Source: an uncultured Lachnospiraceae bacterium
Lineage (GTDB): Bacteria > Bacillota > Clostridia > Lachnospirales > Lachnospiraceae
Assembly: GCA_910585635.1 (NCBI GenBank)
Contig: CAJUFE010000001.1
Coordinates: 201,292-265,291, forward strand
Length of the DNA: 64,000 nt
Direction of reading: 5' to 3'
Shown here: positions 33,076-41,942 of the stretch, in pieces
Numbering within the stretch: position 1 is the stretch's first letter
Layout of the letters: each line of letters starts with the position of its first letter
The notes under the pieces: model-generated
Seen by the model: only the letters and a program-made list of their open reading frames with translations
Told to the model about the DNA's origin: nothing
Database searches by the model: none
Made by a program: the position numbers and the translations under genes

Positions 33076-33148
33076 CCATATACATGACGCGCCCTAACCC
33101 TGCGCTGTACCATCTTATCTGGGGTGGTATCGTGGATCTATCTATGAT

Positions 33149-34558
33149 CTACACCTGGAACCCGAAATACTTAACGGCATTGTTATAGCAGATATCCTTC
33201 ACGATCCCTTCCAGGGCCTTCATGTCCGCCGGATACATGCCTTCCTCCACCCAGCGGCCGATCAGGCGGCAGAGGATACGGCGGAAGTAGTCGTGGCGGG
33301 TATAAGATAAGAAGCTCCTGGAGTCGGTCAGCATGCCGATGAAGTTCCCGAAGCATCCTAAGTTGGCTAAGGAGGTCATCTGATCGGTCATGCCCTTGAA
33401 ATGATCGTTGAACCACCAGGCAGAACCCTGCTGCAGCTTGCCCGCGGTCTCCGGGCTCTGGAAGCAGCCTAAGAGGGTACCGATGGCGGCGTCGTCATTG
33501 GGGTTCAAGGAGTAGATGATCGTCTTGGGGACCTCGTCAGTGGCGCTGAGGGCGTTCAAGAAGTCCGCCATCTGTGCGCTGGGGGCATAGTTGTTGATGC
33601 AGTCGAAGCCGGTATCCGCGCCCATCTTCTCGAACATATAGGCGTTGTTATCCCGCTTGCAGCCGTAATGGAGCTGCATGGCCCAGCCCAGCTTGTGGTA
33701 TTCTCTGGCTACGAACAGCATGAAGGCGGTCTTGTACTTTAACTCCTCTTCTCTGGTGATGGTCTCCCGGCGGAGGCTCTTGGTCATGATCGCATCCAGC
33801 TCTACCTCGTCGGCCGGGACGTACATCACGTACTCCAGACCGTGGTCGGATACGCAGCAGCCATGGTCATTGAAGAATGCCATCCTCTTTTGCAGCGCTT
33901 CCTTTAAGGTGGCGGAGTTGGTGACATTAACGCCGCTGACCTTAGAGAGGGTGTCGATATAGGCCGCGTAGGTGGGCTTTTCCACGTTCATAGCTTTATC
34001 CGGACGCCATGCGGGAAGGACCTTCACCTCAAAGGTGGGGTCCGCGGCGATCTTCTCATGCCACTCTAAGGAGTCTACGGGGTCGTCGGTGGTGCAGATC
34101 ACGGTCACCTTGGACTGGCGGATCAGGTTGCGGACCGACATGCCGTCCTCCTGGAGTTTGGCATTGCACAGGTCCCAGACCTCCTGGGCGGTATCGCCGC
34201 TTAAATAGCCCTGGTAGCCGAAGTACTTGCGTAGCTCCAGATGGCTCCAGTGGTACAGCGGATTGCCGATCAGCTTGGGCATGGTCTCGGCCCAGGCCTG
34301 GAATTTCTCCCGGTCGGTGGAGTCGGCGCCGGTGATATACTTCTCTTCCACACCGTTGGAGCGGATCTGACGCCACTTATAATGGTCGCCGCCCAGCCAT
34401 ACCTGGGTGATGTTGTCAAACTTCCGGTCCTCGTAGATCTCCTGGGGGTTGATATGGCAGTGGTAATCCACGATCGGCATCTCCTCCGCATAGTCGTGGT
34501 ACAGCTTTTTCGCCATGTCCGTGTCCAGCATAAAATCCTTGTCCATAAATGGTTGCAT
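33149..34558 (-). CDS. uxaC: Glucuronate/galacturonate isomerase
   Basis: 469 residues. It shows MDKDFMLDTDMAKKLYHDYA, DYHCHINPQEI (metal-binding HxH), the WHEKIAADP and SDHG region and the C-terminal WFNDH and TDSRSFLSYTRHDYFRRILC blocks typical of UxaC. It isomerises D-glucuronate to fructuronate and D-galacturonate to tagaturonate, the first step of hexuronate catabolism. The start ATG 34558 is set by AAGGAGG eleven bases upstream on this strand; 47 further in-frame codons upstream run through a tandem repeat and are rejected. It follows the LacI gene on the same strand, 322 bases downstream. Confidence 0.96.
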   Translation of the reverse strand: MQPFMDKDFMLDTDMAKKLYHDYAEEMPIVDYHCHINPQEIYEDRKFDNITQVWLGGDHYKWRQIRSNGVEEKYITGADSTDREKFQAWAETMPKLIGNPLYHWSHLELRKYFGYQGYLSGDTAQEVWDLCNAKLQEDGMSVRNLIRQSKVTVICTTDDPVDSLEWHEKIAADPTFEVKVLPAWRPDKAMNVEKPTYAAYIDTLSKVSGVNVTNSATLKEALQKRMAFFNDHGCCVSDHGLEYVMYVPADEVELDAIMTKSLRRETITREEELKYKTAFMLFVAREYHKLGWAMQLHYGCKRDNNAYMFEKMGADTGFDCINNYAPSAQMADFLNALSATDEVPKTIIYSLNPNDDAAIGTLLGCFQSPETAGKLQQGSAWWFNDHFKGMTDQMTSLANLGCFGNFIGMLTDSRSFLSYTRHDYFRRILCRLIGRWVEEGMYPADMKALEGIVKDICYNNAVKYFGFQV

Positions 34559-34585
34559 TTGATCGTTCCTCCTTGCTTGATCTAA

Positions 34586-34671
34586 GATCGTGATGTGTTG
34601 ATGGGTTGACTGCTCTGTCTCATCCTGAGATCGTGATGTGTTGATGGGTTGACTGTCCTGTCTCATGTCGC
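34586..34671. repeat. 43-bp tandem duplication before uxaC
   Basis: Copies at 34586-34628 and 34629-34671 share GATCGTGATGTGTTGATGGG followed by TTGACTG, with two changes. It lies 30 bases upstream of the uxaC start on the reverse strand. Confidence 0.85.
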
Positions 34672-34747
34672 AGGCAGAGCGAGGAGTCTGCATTGTCATG
34701 GCCTTTTGCGGCCATCGGGCCGCGCCCCTGCAGACCGGGCCGGCGTC

Positions 34748-34864
34748 AGGAGCCGGAAGCCTTCCTGGATCAGGCCGACATTAGGTGCCGGAAGCCTTCC
34801 TGGATCAGGCCGGCGTTAGGTGCCAGCAGCCTCCCTGGATCAGGCCGACGGTCAGGAGCCGGCC
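34748..34864. repeat. 35-bp tandem repeat, three units and a partial
   Basis: Units at 34748, 34783 and 34818 share GGTGCCGGAAGCCTTCC and TGGATCAGGCCG, and a partial unit follows at 34854. Together with the 43-bp duplication it fills most of the gap between the LacI gene and uxaC. Confidence 0.85.
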
Positions 34865-34880
34865 TGGGCCAGGTGGGCGG

Positions 34881-35882
34881 TCAGAAGTCGGTGGTCTCCC
34901 GCAGGATCAGGTCGGCGGCGATGGTGGTCCGGCTGGGGACGTTCATGCCGTCGAACACGCCCATCAGGGTGTTGACCGTGGTGGCGCAGAGCGCTTCCAC
35001 CTTGCTGTCCACAGTGGTCAGCTCCGGGTCAGTGCAGCGGGAGAGGGTCGAATTATTATAGCCGATGATCGAAAGCTCCTGAGGGATCCGGATCCCCTTC
35101 ATGTGGGCAAATTTGACGGCTCCCACTGCCAGCGAGTCGGAGGAGGCCAGGATAGCGTCGAACTCCAGGCCCTGGCTGTGGAGGGACAAAAGCAGCTCTT
35201 TGGCTGCGGTGATGTCCTTGGGACACTGGCGGATGTATCCCGTGTCCGGTGTCAGCCCTCCGTCGATCAGGGCATTTTGGTAGCCCCGCAGCTTGTTCGT
35301 GCCGCTGTAGGAGATGCTGGTATACAGATACAGGATCTTCCGGCGTCCCGAACGGAGCAGCCGGGACGTGGCCTGGTAGGTGGCCGCCTGGTCGTCGCAT
35401 AGGGTGGCATAGATATCCTTCCCCTCTAAGTAGCCATTTAACAGCATGATCGGGATGTGGACCCCGGGATCTAAGATGTAGGCGTTATCCTTTGGCCGCA
35501 TCTCGATAAATTTAGAACCTGCCAGGATGATGGCGTCCACCCGCTTGGAGCAGAGGAGGTCAAAATACTTCTGTTTGGTCTCCAGCTCATAGCCGGTGAA
35601 GCAGAGCAGGGCGTCATAACCGTGGGCCCGCAGGTCCCGCTCCAGATAGTAGACCGCATCGGCCAGATACAGGTCGGAGGTCTCCGAGCACATGATCCCG
35701 ATGGTCTTCATGGTGTTGAGCCCTAAGCCCCGGGCGAAGATGTTGGGCTTATAGCCCATCTTTTCCATCACATCCATCACGTGGGCCCTGGTCTTATCGC
35801 TGACATTGGGGTTGCCGTTCAAGACCCTGGAGACGGTCGCGATCGAGACATTTGCTTTTTTTGATACGTCGTAGATGTTCAT
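34881..35882 (-). CDS. LacI family regulator of hexuronate genes
   Basis: 333 residues. The helix-turn-helix MNIYDVSKKANVSIATVSRVLNGNPNVSDKTR is classical LacI, with the hinge YKPNIFARGL and a periplasmic-binding-like core. The start ATG 35882 follows GGGGAGGAGG. LacI-type palindromes occur in its own upstream region (CTGTAAGCACTTACAAG at 35916) and over the uxaA promoter (36113), so it probably represses both itself and the divergent uxaA. An inducer such as a hexuronate or its keto product is inferred from the neighbours. Confidence 0.93.
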   Translation of the reverse strand: MNIYDVSKKANVSIATVSRVLNGNPNVSDKTRAHVMDVMEKMGYKPNIFARGLGLNTMKTIGIMCSETSDLYLADAVYYLERDLRAHGYDALLCFTGYELETKQKYFDLLCSKRVDAIILAGSKFIEMRPKDNAYILDPGVHIPIMLLNGYLEGKDIYATLCDDQAATYQATSRLLRSGRRKILYLYTSISYSGTNKLRGYQNALIDGGLTPDTGYIRQCPKDITAAKELLLSLHSQGLEFDAILASSDSLAVGAVKFAHMKGIRIPQELSIIGYNNSTLSRCTDPELTTVDSKVEALCATTVNTLMGVFDGMNVPSRTTIAADLILRETTDF

Positions 35883-35915
35883 CCGGTCACCTCCTCCCCG
35901 CAGACGCCCGAAAAG

Positions 35916-35932
35916 CTGTAAGCACTTACAAG
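35916..35932. promoter_or_regulatory. LacI-type operator before the LacI gene
   Basis: CTGTAAGCACTTACAAG, an imperfect palindrome of the same GTAAGCxCTTAC type as the site at 36113, placed 34 bases upstream of the regulator start. Suggests autoregulation. Confidence 0.75.
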
Positions 35933-36082
35933 TCAGGACTATTATACCCATTGTGGACAAATAATGCAAGGCTTTTCTTTGTTTTCTTTTCGGATCCCCT
36001 AAAGAGGGCCGGGAGCCAGACGACATTTTTTGGTGGATAGTGATGAAAAATGTAGAAAAACAGGCTGTTTTATGTTTTATAC

Positions 36083-36130
36083 TTGACTTTTTGCCCAGGG
36101 TTTTGTAAAATGTTTGTAAGCGCTTACAAA
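36083..36130 (+). promoter_or_regulatory. uxaA promoter with overlapping LacI-type operator
   Basis: TTGACT (36083-36088), a 17-base spacer and TAAAAT (36106-36111) are followed at 36113-36130 by the perfect 18-bp palindrome TTTGTAAGCGCTTACAAA. The operator covers the start point, so binding would block initiation. Confidence 0.88.
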
Positions 36131-36186
36131 TCTACTTTTTGGCATTTATGTATGCTTCTGGATATGGGGCAGAAAGGGAGGAGACG

Positions 36187-37668
36187 ATGCAAGATCTTAT
36201 CAAGATCCATGAAGATGATAATGTGGCAGTGGCCCTGCGGCAGATCGCAGCAGGAGAGACCCTGACCGTGGCCGGGGAGCCGGTTGTGGTCTCAGAGGAG
36301 ATCCCCCAGGGCCATAAGTTCGCCTTGAGGGCGATCGGGGAAGGGGAGGCTGTGGTGAAGTACGGCTTTCGGATCGGATATGCGAAGGAGCCGATCCAGA
36401 AAGGGCAGTGGATCCATGTCCATAATATCAAGACCGCTCTGGGAGACCTCCTGGATTACACCTACAGGCCCACGCCCTGCCAGCTCAAGGAGACGGAGCA
36501 CGCCTATTTTGACGGCTTTAGGCGGAAGGACGGGAAGGTGGGCGTCCGCAACGAGCTCTGGATCGTGCCCACGGTAGGCTGTGTGGACTCCATCGCCAAG
36601 GCGATCGAGCAGAAGGCCCAAAGATACGTGGGCGGCACCATCGATGCGGTGGCGGCCTTTACCCACCCTTACGGCTGCTCCCAGATGGGCGACGATCAGG
36701 AGAACACCAGGAAGCTCCTGGCGGACATGATCCACCACCCTAATGCAGGCGGCGTGCTGGTGCTGGGGTTAGGCTGTGAGAACAGCAATATCCCGGTGCT
36801 GATGGACTATATCGGCGACTATGATAAAGAACGGGTCCGTTTCCTCCAGTGCCAGGATGTGGAAGATGAGCAGGCGGCGGCGATGGAGCTCTTAGATGAG
36901 CTGGCCCGCTACGCCGGCTCCTTTAAGCGGGAGAAGATCGATGCCAGCGAGCTGATCGTGGGGATGAAGTGCGGCGGCTCCGACGGCCTTTCCGGGATCA
37001 CGGCGAACCCGGTGGTGGGGGCATTTTCCGATATCCTCTGCTCTAAGGGCGGGACCACCATCCTGACGGAGGTCCCGGAGATGTTCGGCGCGGAGACCCT
37101 CCTGATGGACCGCTGTGAGACCGAAGAGCTGTTCGGCCAGACCGTAAAGCTGATCAATGATTTTAAGGATTATTTTAAGAAACATGACCAGACTATCTAT
37201 GAGAACCCTTCCCCGGGCAATAAAAAGGGCGGGATCTCCACCCTGGAGGATAAATCCTTAGGATGCATCCAGAAGTCCGGCAGCTCCCCGGTAAAAGGGG
37301 TCCTGTCCTACACGGAGCCGGTGAAGGTGAAGGGATTGAACCTCCTTAGCGCACCGGGCAACGACCTGGTGGCTTCCACGGCCCTGGCCATGTCGGGGGC
37401 CCAGATCGTCCTGTTCACCACAGGGAGAGGGACGCCTTTCGCCTCCCCGGTCCCCACCGTGAAGATCTCCAGCAATTCCGCATTGGCCAGGCATAAGAGC
37501 AACTGGATCGACTTCAACGCGGGACGGATGGTGGAGGATGCCACCAAGGAGGATCTGGCAGAGGCCCTGTTCCAGTATGTGCTGGACGTCGCTTCCGGTA
37601 AGCTGGTCAAGGCAGAGGAGGCCGGGTTCCATGACTGGGCGATCTTCAAGCAGGGCGTGACCCTGTGA
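36187..37668 (+). CDS. uxaA: Altronate dehydratase
   Basis: 493 residues. The N-terminal SAF-type domain (DDNVAVALRQIAAGETL) and the large C-terminal domain with NELWIVPTVGCVDS, FTHPYGCSQMGDD, GLGCENSNIP, GMKCGGSDGLSGITANP and TTGRGTPF match UxaA/GarD-type hexarate dehydratases of full length. It dehydrates D-altronate to 2-keto-3-deoxygluconate, which the downstream kinases and aldolase consume. The start ATG 36187 follows GGGAGGAG; ATG 36139 is rejected because it lies immediately after the operator without a binding site. No altronate dehydrogenase (uxaB) gene is in the window. Confidence 0.93.
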   Translation: MQDLIKIHEDDNVAVALRQIAAGETLTVAGEPVVVSEEIPQGHKFALRAIGEGEAVVKYGFRIGYAKEPIQKGQWIHVHNIKTALGDLLDYTYRPTPCQLKETEHAYFDGFRRKDGKVGVRNELWIVPTVGCVDSIAKAIEQKAQRYVGGTIDAVAAFTHPYGCSQMGDDQENTRKLLADMIHHPNAGGVLVLGLGCENSNIPVLMDYIGDYDKERVRFLQCQDVEDEQAAAMELLDELARYAGSFKREKIDASELIVGMKCGGSDGLSGITANPVVGAFSDILCSKGGTTILTEVPEMFGAETLLMDRCETEELFGQTVKLINDFKDYFKKHDQTIYENPSPGNKKGGISTLEDKSLGCIQKSGSSPVKGVLSYTEPVKVKGLNLLSAPGNDLVASTALAMSGAQIVLFTTGRGTPFASPVPTVKISSNSALARHKSNWIDFNAGRMVEDATKEDLAEALFQYVLDVASGKLVKAEEAGFHDWAIFKQGVTL

Positions 37669-37691
37669 CCGTCCCGTGATACCGGCGGGGC

Positions 37692-37833
37692 GTCCGTCTA
37701 TCCGGCGGCAGGACTTCCACAGTAAACCTGCATACGCCCGGCGGGCGGGTACACCACCACCCATGAAAGTCTGGCGGGCGCACTTGGCATACCTGGATGC
37801 ATGCCGTCTATCCGGCGGCGGACTTTCAAAGTA
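37692..37833. repeat. Direct repeats between uxaA and the IclR gene
   Basis: CCGTCTATCCGGCGGC followed by GGACTTYCA occurs at about 37694 and again at about 37803, 109 bases apart. The 188-base gap holds no other feature. Confidence 0.65.
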
Positions 37834-37856
37834 AGAGAAAGGCAGAGGGGGAGCGT

Positions 37857-38612
37857 ATGAAGCTGAACAGGACCACGCTCAGGAGCGTAGAGATCTTAAA
37901 ACTGATATCCAAACGGCCGGACGGGATCACCCTGGATGAGATATGTGAGATCTTAAAGATGCCCAAGACCAGCGCCTACGATATCGCGGTCACCCTGGCC
38001 GAGACCGGGATGATCCAGGTGACCAAGGGGCAGAAGCAGGTCTACACCATCGGACTTACCGCCTACCGGATCGGGATCAGTTATACTAACCATCTGGATG
38101 TGCTGGCCACCTTAGAGCCGGAACTGAAAGCATTCGCAAGGGAGATCGGGAAGACGGTGTTCTATGGGGTCCTTGCCGGTCACGAGGTGGTATACCTGTG
38201 TAAATCCGAGCCGGAGAACCCGATCATCACCACCGCCACCGTCGGCTCCAAGAACCCGGTCTACTGCACCTCCTTGGGGAAGGCGATCTTAGCCTACGTG
38301 GATGGGGACACCAGAGAGCGGGTCATGGACCGGATCACCTTCCGGCAGAAGACCCCCAGGACCATCCTGTCCCGGGAGGATCTGTTAAAGGAGCTGGAGG
38401 AGGTGCGGCAGAAGGGCTATGCCCTGGATGCCCGGGAGGTGGAGGACCATATGGAATGTGTGGGGGCTCCCATCTTCGACCGGGAGGGACAGGTCCTGGG
38501 GGCGATCAGCGCGTCCAGCCTGTATAAGCCTCAGGAGGATTATGAGAAGCTGGGGATGGCGGTGAGGGAGAAGGCGGCGGCGATCTCCAGGGTGCTGGGG
38601 TACGAGGGGTGA
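37857..38612 (+). CDS. IclR family regulator (KdgR-like)
   Basis: 251 residues. The N-terminal winged helix (RSVEILKLISKRPDGITLDEICEILKMPKTSAYDIAVTL) and the IclR effector domain (GHEVVYLCKSE, CTSLGKAILAY, DDREVEDHMECVGAPIFDREG-like, GAISAS) are complete. The start ATG 37857 follows AGGGGGAG. IclR proteins commonly control 2-keto-3-deoxygluconate metabolism, and the eda-kdgK genes follow with a large inverted repeat in their leader (38795-38821), the likely target. Target and effector are inferred from position. Confidence 0.92.
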   Translation: MKLNRTTLRSVEILKLISKRPDGITLDEICEILKMPKTSAYDIAVTLAETGMIQVTKGQKQVYTIGLTAYRIGISYTNHLDVLATLEPELKAFAREIGKTVFYGVLAGHEVVYLCKSEPENPIITTATVGSKNPVYCTSLGKAILAYVDGDTRERVMDRITFRQKTPRTILSREDLLKELEEVRQKGYALDAREVEDHMECVGAPIFDREGQVLGAISASSLYKPQEDYEKLGMAVREKAAAISRVLGYEG

Positions 38613-38750
38613 GGGCGCGGTGACGCCCAGACAGGTCCCTCTCAGAGCGGACCTTTTGCGGTACACATTTCCGATACGCCCCATCAGTAAGTGTAGAAGA
38701 CCGAAACCCCACCACCACATAAAATAGTAGGAAAGATCCCGCATTCCCTG

Positions 38751-38779
38751 TTGACATATCTACCGTCAGGGAGTAGAAT
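38751..38779 (+). promoter_or_regulatory. Promoter of eda
   Basis: TTGACA (38751-38756), a 17-base spacer and TAGAAT (38774-38779). Near consensus. Confidence 0.85.
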
Positions 38780-38794
38780 AAGAACTAGATAATT

Positions 38795-38821
38795 GCAAAT
38801 ACGAAATTGATTCGTATATGC
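38795..38821. promoter_or_regulatory. 27-bp inverted repeat operator before eda
   Basis: GCAAATACGAA (38795-38805), five bases, TTCGTATATGC (38811-38821), with one mismatched pair. It lies between the -10 box and the ribosome binding site and is the best candidate target for the IclR protein encoded just upstream. Confidence 0.75.
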
Positions 38822-38848
38822 GAATATAAAAAAGAAAAGGAGATAACC

Positions 38849-39499
38849 ATGAAGAAAGAACAGGTGTTAGCAAGACTGAAGGAAGACTGCCTGGTGGCAG
38901 TGGTCCGGGCGAAGAACCTGGAGCAGGGGGAGAAAGTGGTAGATGCGATCATCGCCGGAGGGATCAACTTCATCGAGATCACCATGACCATGGATGAGGG
39001 GAACCCGGTGGAGTTCATCGCGGCGATGGCGAAGAAATATAAGGATGAGGACAAGGTGGTCATCGGCGCCGGTACGGTCTTAGATCCGGAGACGGCCCGC
39101 CAGGTGATCTTGGCAGGCGCCAACTATGTGGTGAGCCCCGGTCTGAACGTGGAGACCATCAAGCTGTGCAACCGCTACAGAGTGCCCATGCTGCCCGGCG
39201 TCATGACCCCCACCGAGGCGATCACCGCTATGGAAGCAGGCTGCGACGTGATCAAGATCTTCCCGGGCAATATCGTGGGACCGGCGGCGATCAGCTCCTT
39301 TAAGGGACCCCTTCCCCAGGGCGAGTTCATGCCCTCCGGCGGTGTGGACGTGGATAATGTGGACAAGTGGTTAAAGGCAGGCGCTTACGCGGTAGGCACC
39401 GGCAGCAGCCTGACCAAGGGTGCGAAGACCGGCGACTTTGCGGCTGTGACCGAGAAGGCGAAGGAGTTCGTGGCGGCCGTGGCGGCAGCGCGGGCGTGA
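38849..39499 (+). CDS. eda: KDPG/KHG aldolase
   Basis: 216 residues. It contains the family blocks CLVAVVRA, FIEITMTM with the conserved glutamate, VIGAGTVLDPETA, and the Schiff-base lysine in CDVIKIFPGN, followed by PSGGVD. It splits 2-keto-3-deoxy-6-phosphogluconate into pyruvate and glyceraldehyde 3-phosphate, the end of the hexuronate route. The start ATG 38849 lies behind AAAAGGAG. Its own promoter and operator suggest induction apart from uxaA. Confidence 0.95.
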   Translation: MKKEQVLARLKEDCLVAVVRAKNLEQGEKVVDAIIAGGINFIEITMTMDEGNPVEFIAAMAKKYKDEDKVVIGAGTVLDPETARQVILAGANYVVSPGLNVETIKLCNRYRVPMLPGVMTPTEAITAMEAGCDVIKIFPGNIVGPAAISSFKGPLPQGEFMPSGGVDVDNVDKWLKAGAYAVGTGSSLTKGAKTGDFAAVTEKAKEFVAAVAAARA

Positions 39500-39670
39500 C
39501 AGACTGTGTATCGGAGGCAGGTAACATATAAAATGTCACTTTGCGGTCCGTCGATCCGCGAAGGAGATGGAGCCTGCAGAGCGTGGCAGATATGATCCTA
39601 TAGAGTTCTTTTTGTCATAGAAAAGATGATCATAGGAGAGATGAGCATAAAAGAAATAAGGAGAAGAAAA

Positions 39671-40702
39671 ATGGCAAAGATCGTGACGATGGGGGAGATC
39701 ATGTTAAGATTATCCACCCCCAACAATGAGAGGTTCATCCAGGCAGACGAGTTCGATATCAACTACGGCGGCGGCGAGGCCAATGTGGCGGTATCCCTGG
39801 CAAACTATGGGCATGATGTAGAATTTGTGACCGCAGTCCCGGCCAACCCGATCGGGGAATGCGCGGTAGCGGCTCTGCGCAAGTATAATGTAGGCACAAA
39901 GCATATCGCCAGGAGCGGCGAGAGGCTGGGGATCTATTTCCTGGAGACCGGCTCGGCTATGCGGGCTTCCAATGTGGTCTATGACCGTGCCCACAGCTCC
40001 ATCGCCACCGCTACACCGGATCAGTTCGACTTTGACGAGATCTTTAAGGATGTGGACTGGTTCCATTTCACCGGCATCACCCCGGCGGTCTCCGACGCGG
40101 CGATCGCATTGACCGAGGCGGCTTTAAAGGCGGCAAAGGCCCACAATGTGACCGTGTCCGTGGACTTGAACTTCCGGAAGAAATTATGGTCCTCCGAGAA
40201 GGCCCAGAAGGTCATGACGAACCTGATGCAGTATGTGGACGTGTGCATCGGCAATGAGGAGGATGCGGAGAAGGTCCTTGGCTTCAAGCCGGGCGAGACC
40301 GACGTGACCTCCGGTGAGCTGGAGCTGGCCGGCTATGTGGACATCTTCAACCAGATGGCGGACAAGTTCGGCTTTAAGTATATCATCAGCTCCCTGCGGG
40401 AGAGCTTCTCCGCCTCCAACAACGGCTGGTCCGCCTGTATCATGGACGGCAAGACCAGGGAGTTCTACCATTCCAAGAAGTATTCGATCACCCCGATCGT
40501 GGACCGTGTGGGCGGCGGCGATTCCTTTGCAGGCGGCCTGATCTGCGGCCTGGCAGACGGCAAGGATATGAAGGCGGCCCTGGAATTTGCCGTGGCGGCT
40601 TCCGCTTTGAAGCATACCATCCCCGGCGACTTTAACTTAGTCACCCGTGCAGAGGTGGACAATTTAGCCGGCGGCGACGGCTCAGGACGGGTACAGCGGT
40701 AA
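39671..40702 (+). CDS. kdgK: 2-Keto-3-deoxygluconate kinase (PfkB family)
   Basis: 343 residues. PfkB signatures are the N-terminal GEIMLRLSTPNNERF and GGGEANVAVSLANYG, and the C-terminal VDRVGGGDSFAGG with the catalytic aspartate. The variant GGEANVA and the length fit KdgK. It phosphorylates 2-keto-3-deoxygluconate from altronate dehydratase to give the eda substrate. It lies 171 bases after eda and starts at ATG 39671 behind AAGGAG. Confidence 0.9.
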   Translation: MAKIVTMGEIMLRLSTPNNERFIQADEFDINYGGGEANVAVSLANYGHDVEFVTAVPANPIGECAVAALRKYNVGTKHIARSGERLGIYFLETGSAMRASNVVYDRAHSSIATATPDQFDFDEIFKDVDWFHFTGITPAVSDAAIALTEAALKAAKAHNVTVSVDLNFRKKLWSSEKAQKVMTNLMQYVDVCIGNEEDAEKVLGFKPGETDVTSGELELAGYVDIFNQMADKFGFKYIISSLRESFSASNNGWSACIMDGKTREFYHSKKYSITPIVDRVGGGDSFAGGLICGLADGKDMKAALEFAVAASALKHTIPGDFNLVTRAEVDNLAGGDGSGRVQR

Positions 40703-40760
40703 GGTGAAGAGGATCGTGAAAGTGAGACAGAGCATAGCCCGTTAAAACGGGTAAGAGATC

Positions 40761-40818
40761 ATGCGGTATGGCCGGAGCGGGCAGGAGTATGGCCCGCTCT
40801 CGTCCAGCCGCATTTTTT
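40761..40818 (+). terminator. Terminator between the two sugar kinases
   Basis: Outer stem ATGCGG/CCGCAT and perfect inner stem GAGCGGGC (40775-40782)/GCCCGCTC (40792-40799), followed by TTTTT. The second kinase may therefore depend on read-through or its own start. Confidence 0.65.
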
Positions 40819-40848
40819 ACAGGGTATGTTTAAGAAAAGGAGGAACAC

Positions 40849-41883
40849 ATGAACGATGTGAAGGACCGAAACTTCGACCTGGTGACCTTTGGCCAGCTCT
40901 TGCTCCGTTTGTCCCCGCCAGGTAACGAACGCCTGATGCGCTGCGATGTTTTTGAAAAGCAGGTGGGCGGCGCAGAGCTGAACGTGGCCACAGGGGTAGC
41001 CCTCTTAGGGCTCCATACCGGGATCATCTCCAAGCTCCCTGCCCATGATATCGGGAGCTTCATGAAAGGGAAGATCCGTTCCTACGGGGTCAGCGACGAT
41101 TTCTTTATCTACGATGAGAACCCCGGCGCCAGAGTTGGGATCTACTATTATGAAAATGGAGCCTATCCCAGAAAGCCCAAGGTGATCTACGACCGCACCA
41201 ACAGCTCCTTCTACTCCCTGGATATCGGGGAGATCCCCGAGGAGGTCTACGGCGCGTCCAGGTGCTTCCACACCACCGGGATCACCATGGCCTTGAGCCA
41301 GAAGGCCAGGGAGACCACGATCGAGATGATCAAACGGTTCAAGGCGGCCGGTACCCTGGTCTCCTTTGACGTGAACTTTAGGGGGAACCTATGGACCGGC
41401 GAGGAGGCTAAGGCTTGTATCGAACAGATCCTCCCCTACGTGGACATTTTCTTCTGCTCCGAGGATACGGCCCGCCTGACCTTTAAGAAGACCGGGACGG
41501 CTAGGGAGATGATGAAGAGCTTTACCGAGGAGTATCCGATCAGCATCGTGGCCTCCACCCAGCGGATCGTCCACAGCCCCAAGCGGCACACCTTCGGCTC
41601 GGTGATGTACGATGCCAGGAAGGACCAGTTCTATGAGGAAGAGCCATACCGGGATATCGAGGTGGTGGACCGGATCGGCAGCGGCGACGCCTACATCTCC
41701 GGCGCCCTCTACGGACTGCTGACCAGCGATGGGGATTGCATGAAGGCTATCCGCTTCGGCAATGCCACCAGCGCGGTGAAGAACACCATACCGGGGGATA
41801 TGCCCACATCGGATCTGGAGGAGATCGAGACCATCATCAAGGCCCATGGGCAGAAGGGGCCGCAGAGCGAGATGGCCAGGTAG
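40849..41883 (+). CDS. PfkB family sugar kinase, KdgK paralogue
   Basis: 344 residues. TFGQLLLRLSPPGNERLM, GGAELNVATGVALLG and VDRIGSGDAYISGAL show the same fold as the preceding kinase, with GGAELNVA instead of GGGEANVA, so it has probably specialised. It may act on another keto-deoxy sugar acid or be a second KDG kinase. The start ATG 40849 follows AAAAGGAGG. A strong terminator ends the unit at 41943. Confidence 0.88.
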   Translation: MNDVKDRNFDLVTFGQLLLRLSPPGNERLMRCDVFEKQVGGAELNVATGVALLGLHTGIISKLPAHDIGSFMKGKIRSYGVSDDFFIYDENPGARVGIYYYENGAYPRKPKVIYDRTNSSFYSLDIGEIPEEVYGASRCFHTTGITMALSQKARETTIEMIKRFKAAGTLVSFDVNFRGNLWTGEEAKACIEQILPYVDIFFCSEDTARLTFKKTGTAREMMKSFTEEYPISIVASTQRIVHSPKRHTFGSVMYDARKDQFYEEEPYRDIEVVDRIGSGDAYISGALYGLLTSDGDCMKAIRFGNATSAVKNTIPGDMPTSDLEEIETIIKAHGQKGPQSEMAR

Positions 41884-41942
41884 GGTCACATCACCCGATC
41901 GGTAAATGGTAAGGATCGTACAGCACTATCTATATAGAAAAG

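Noticed and set aside
34558..34699. Upstream extension of UxaC (47 residues)
   Set aside because: It encodes a tandem repeat, lies before the AAGGAGG site and is not part of the family.
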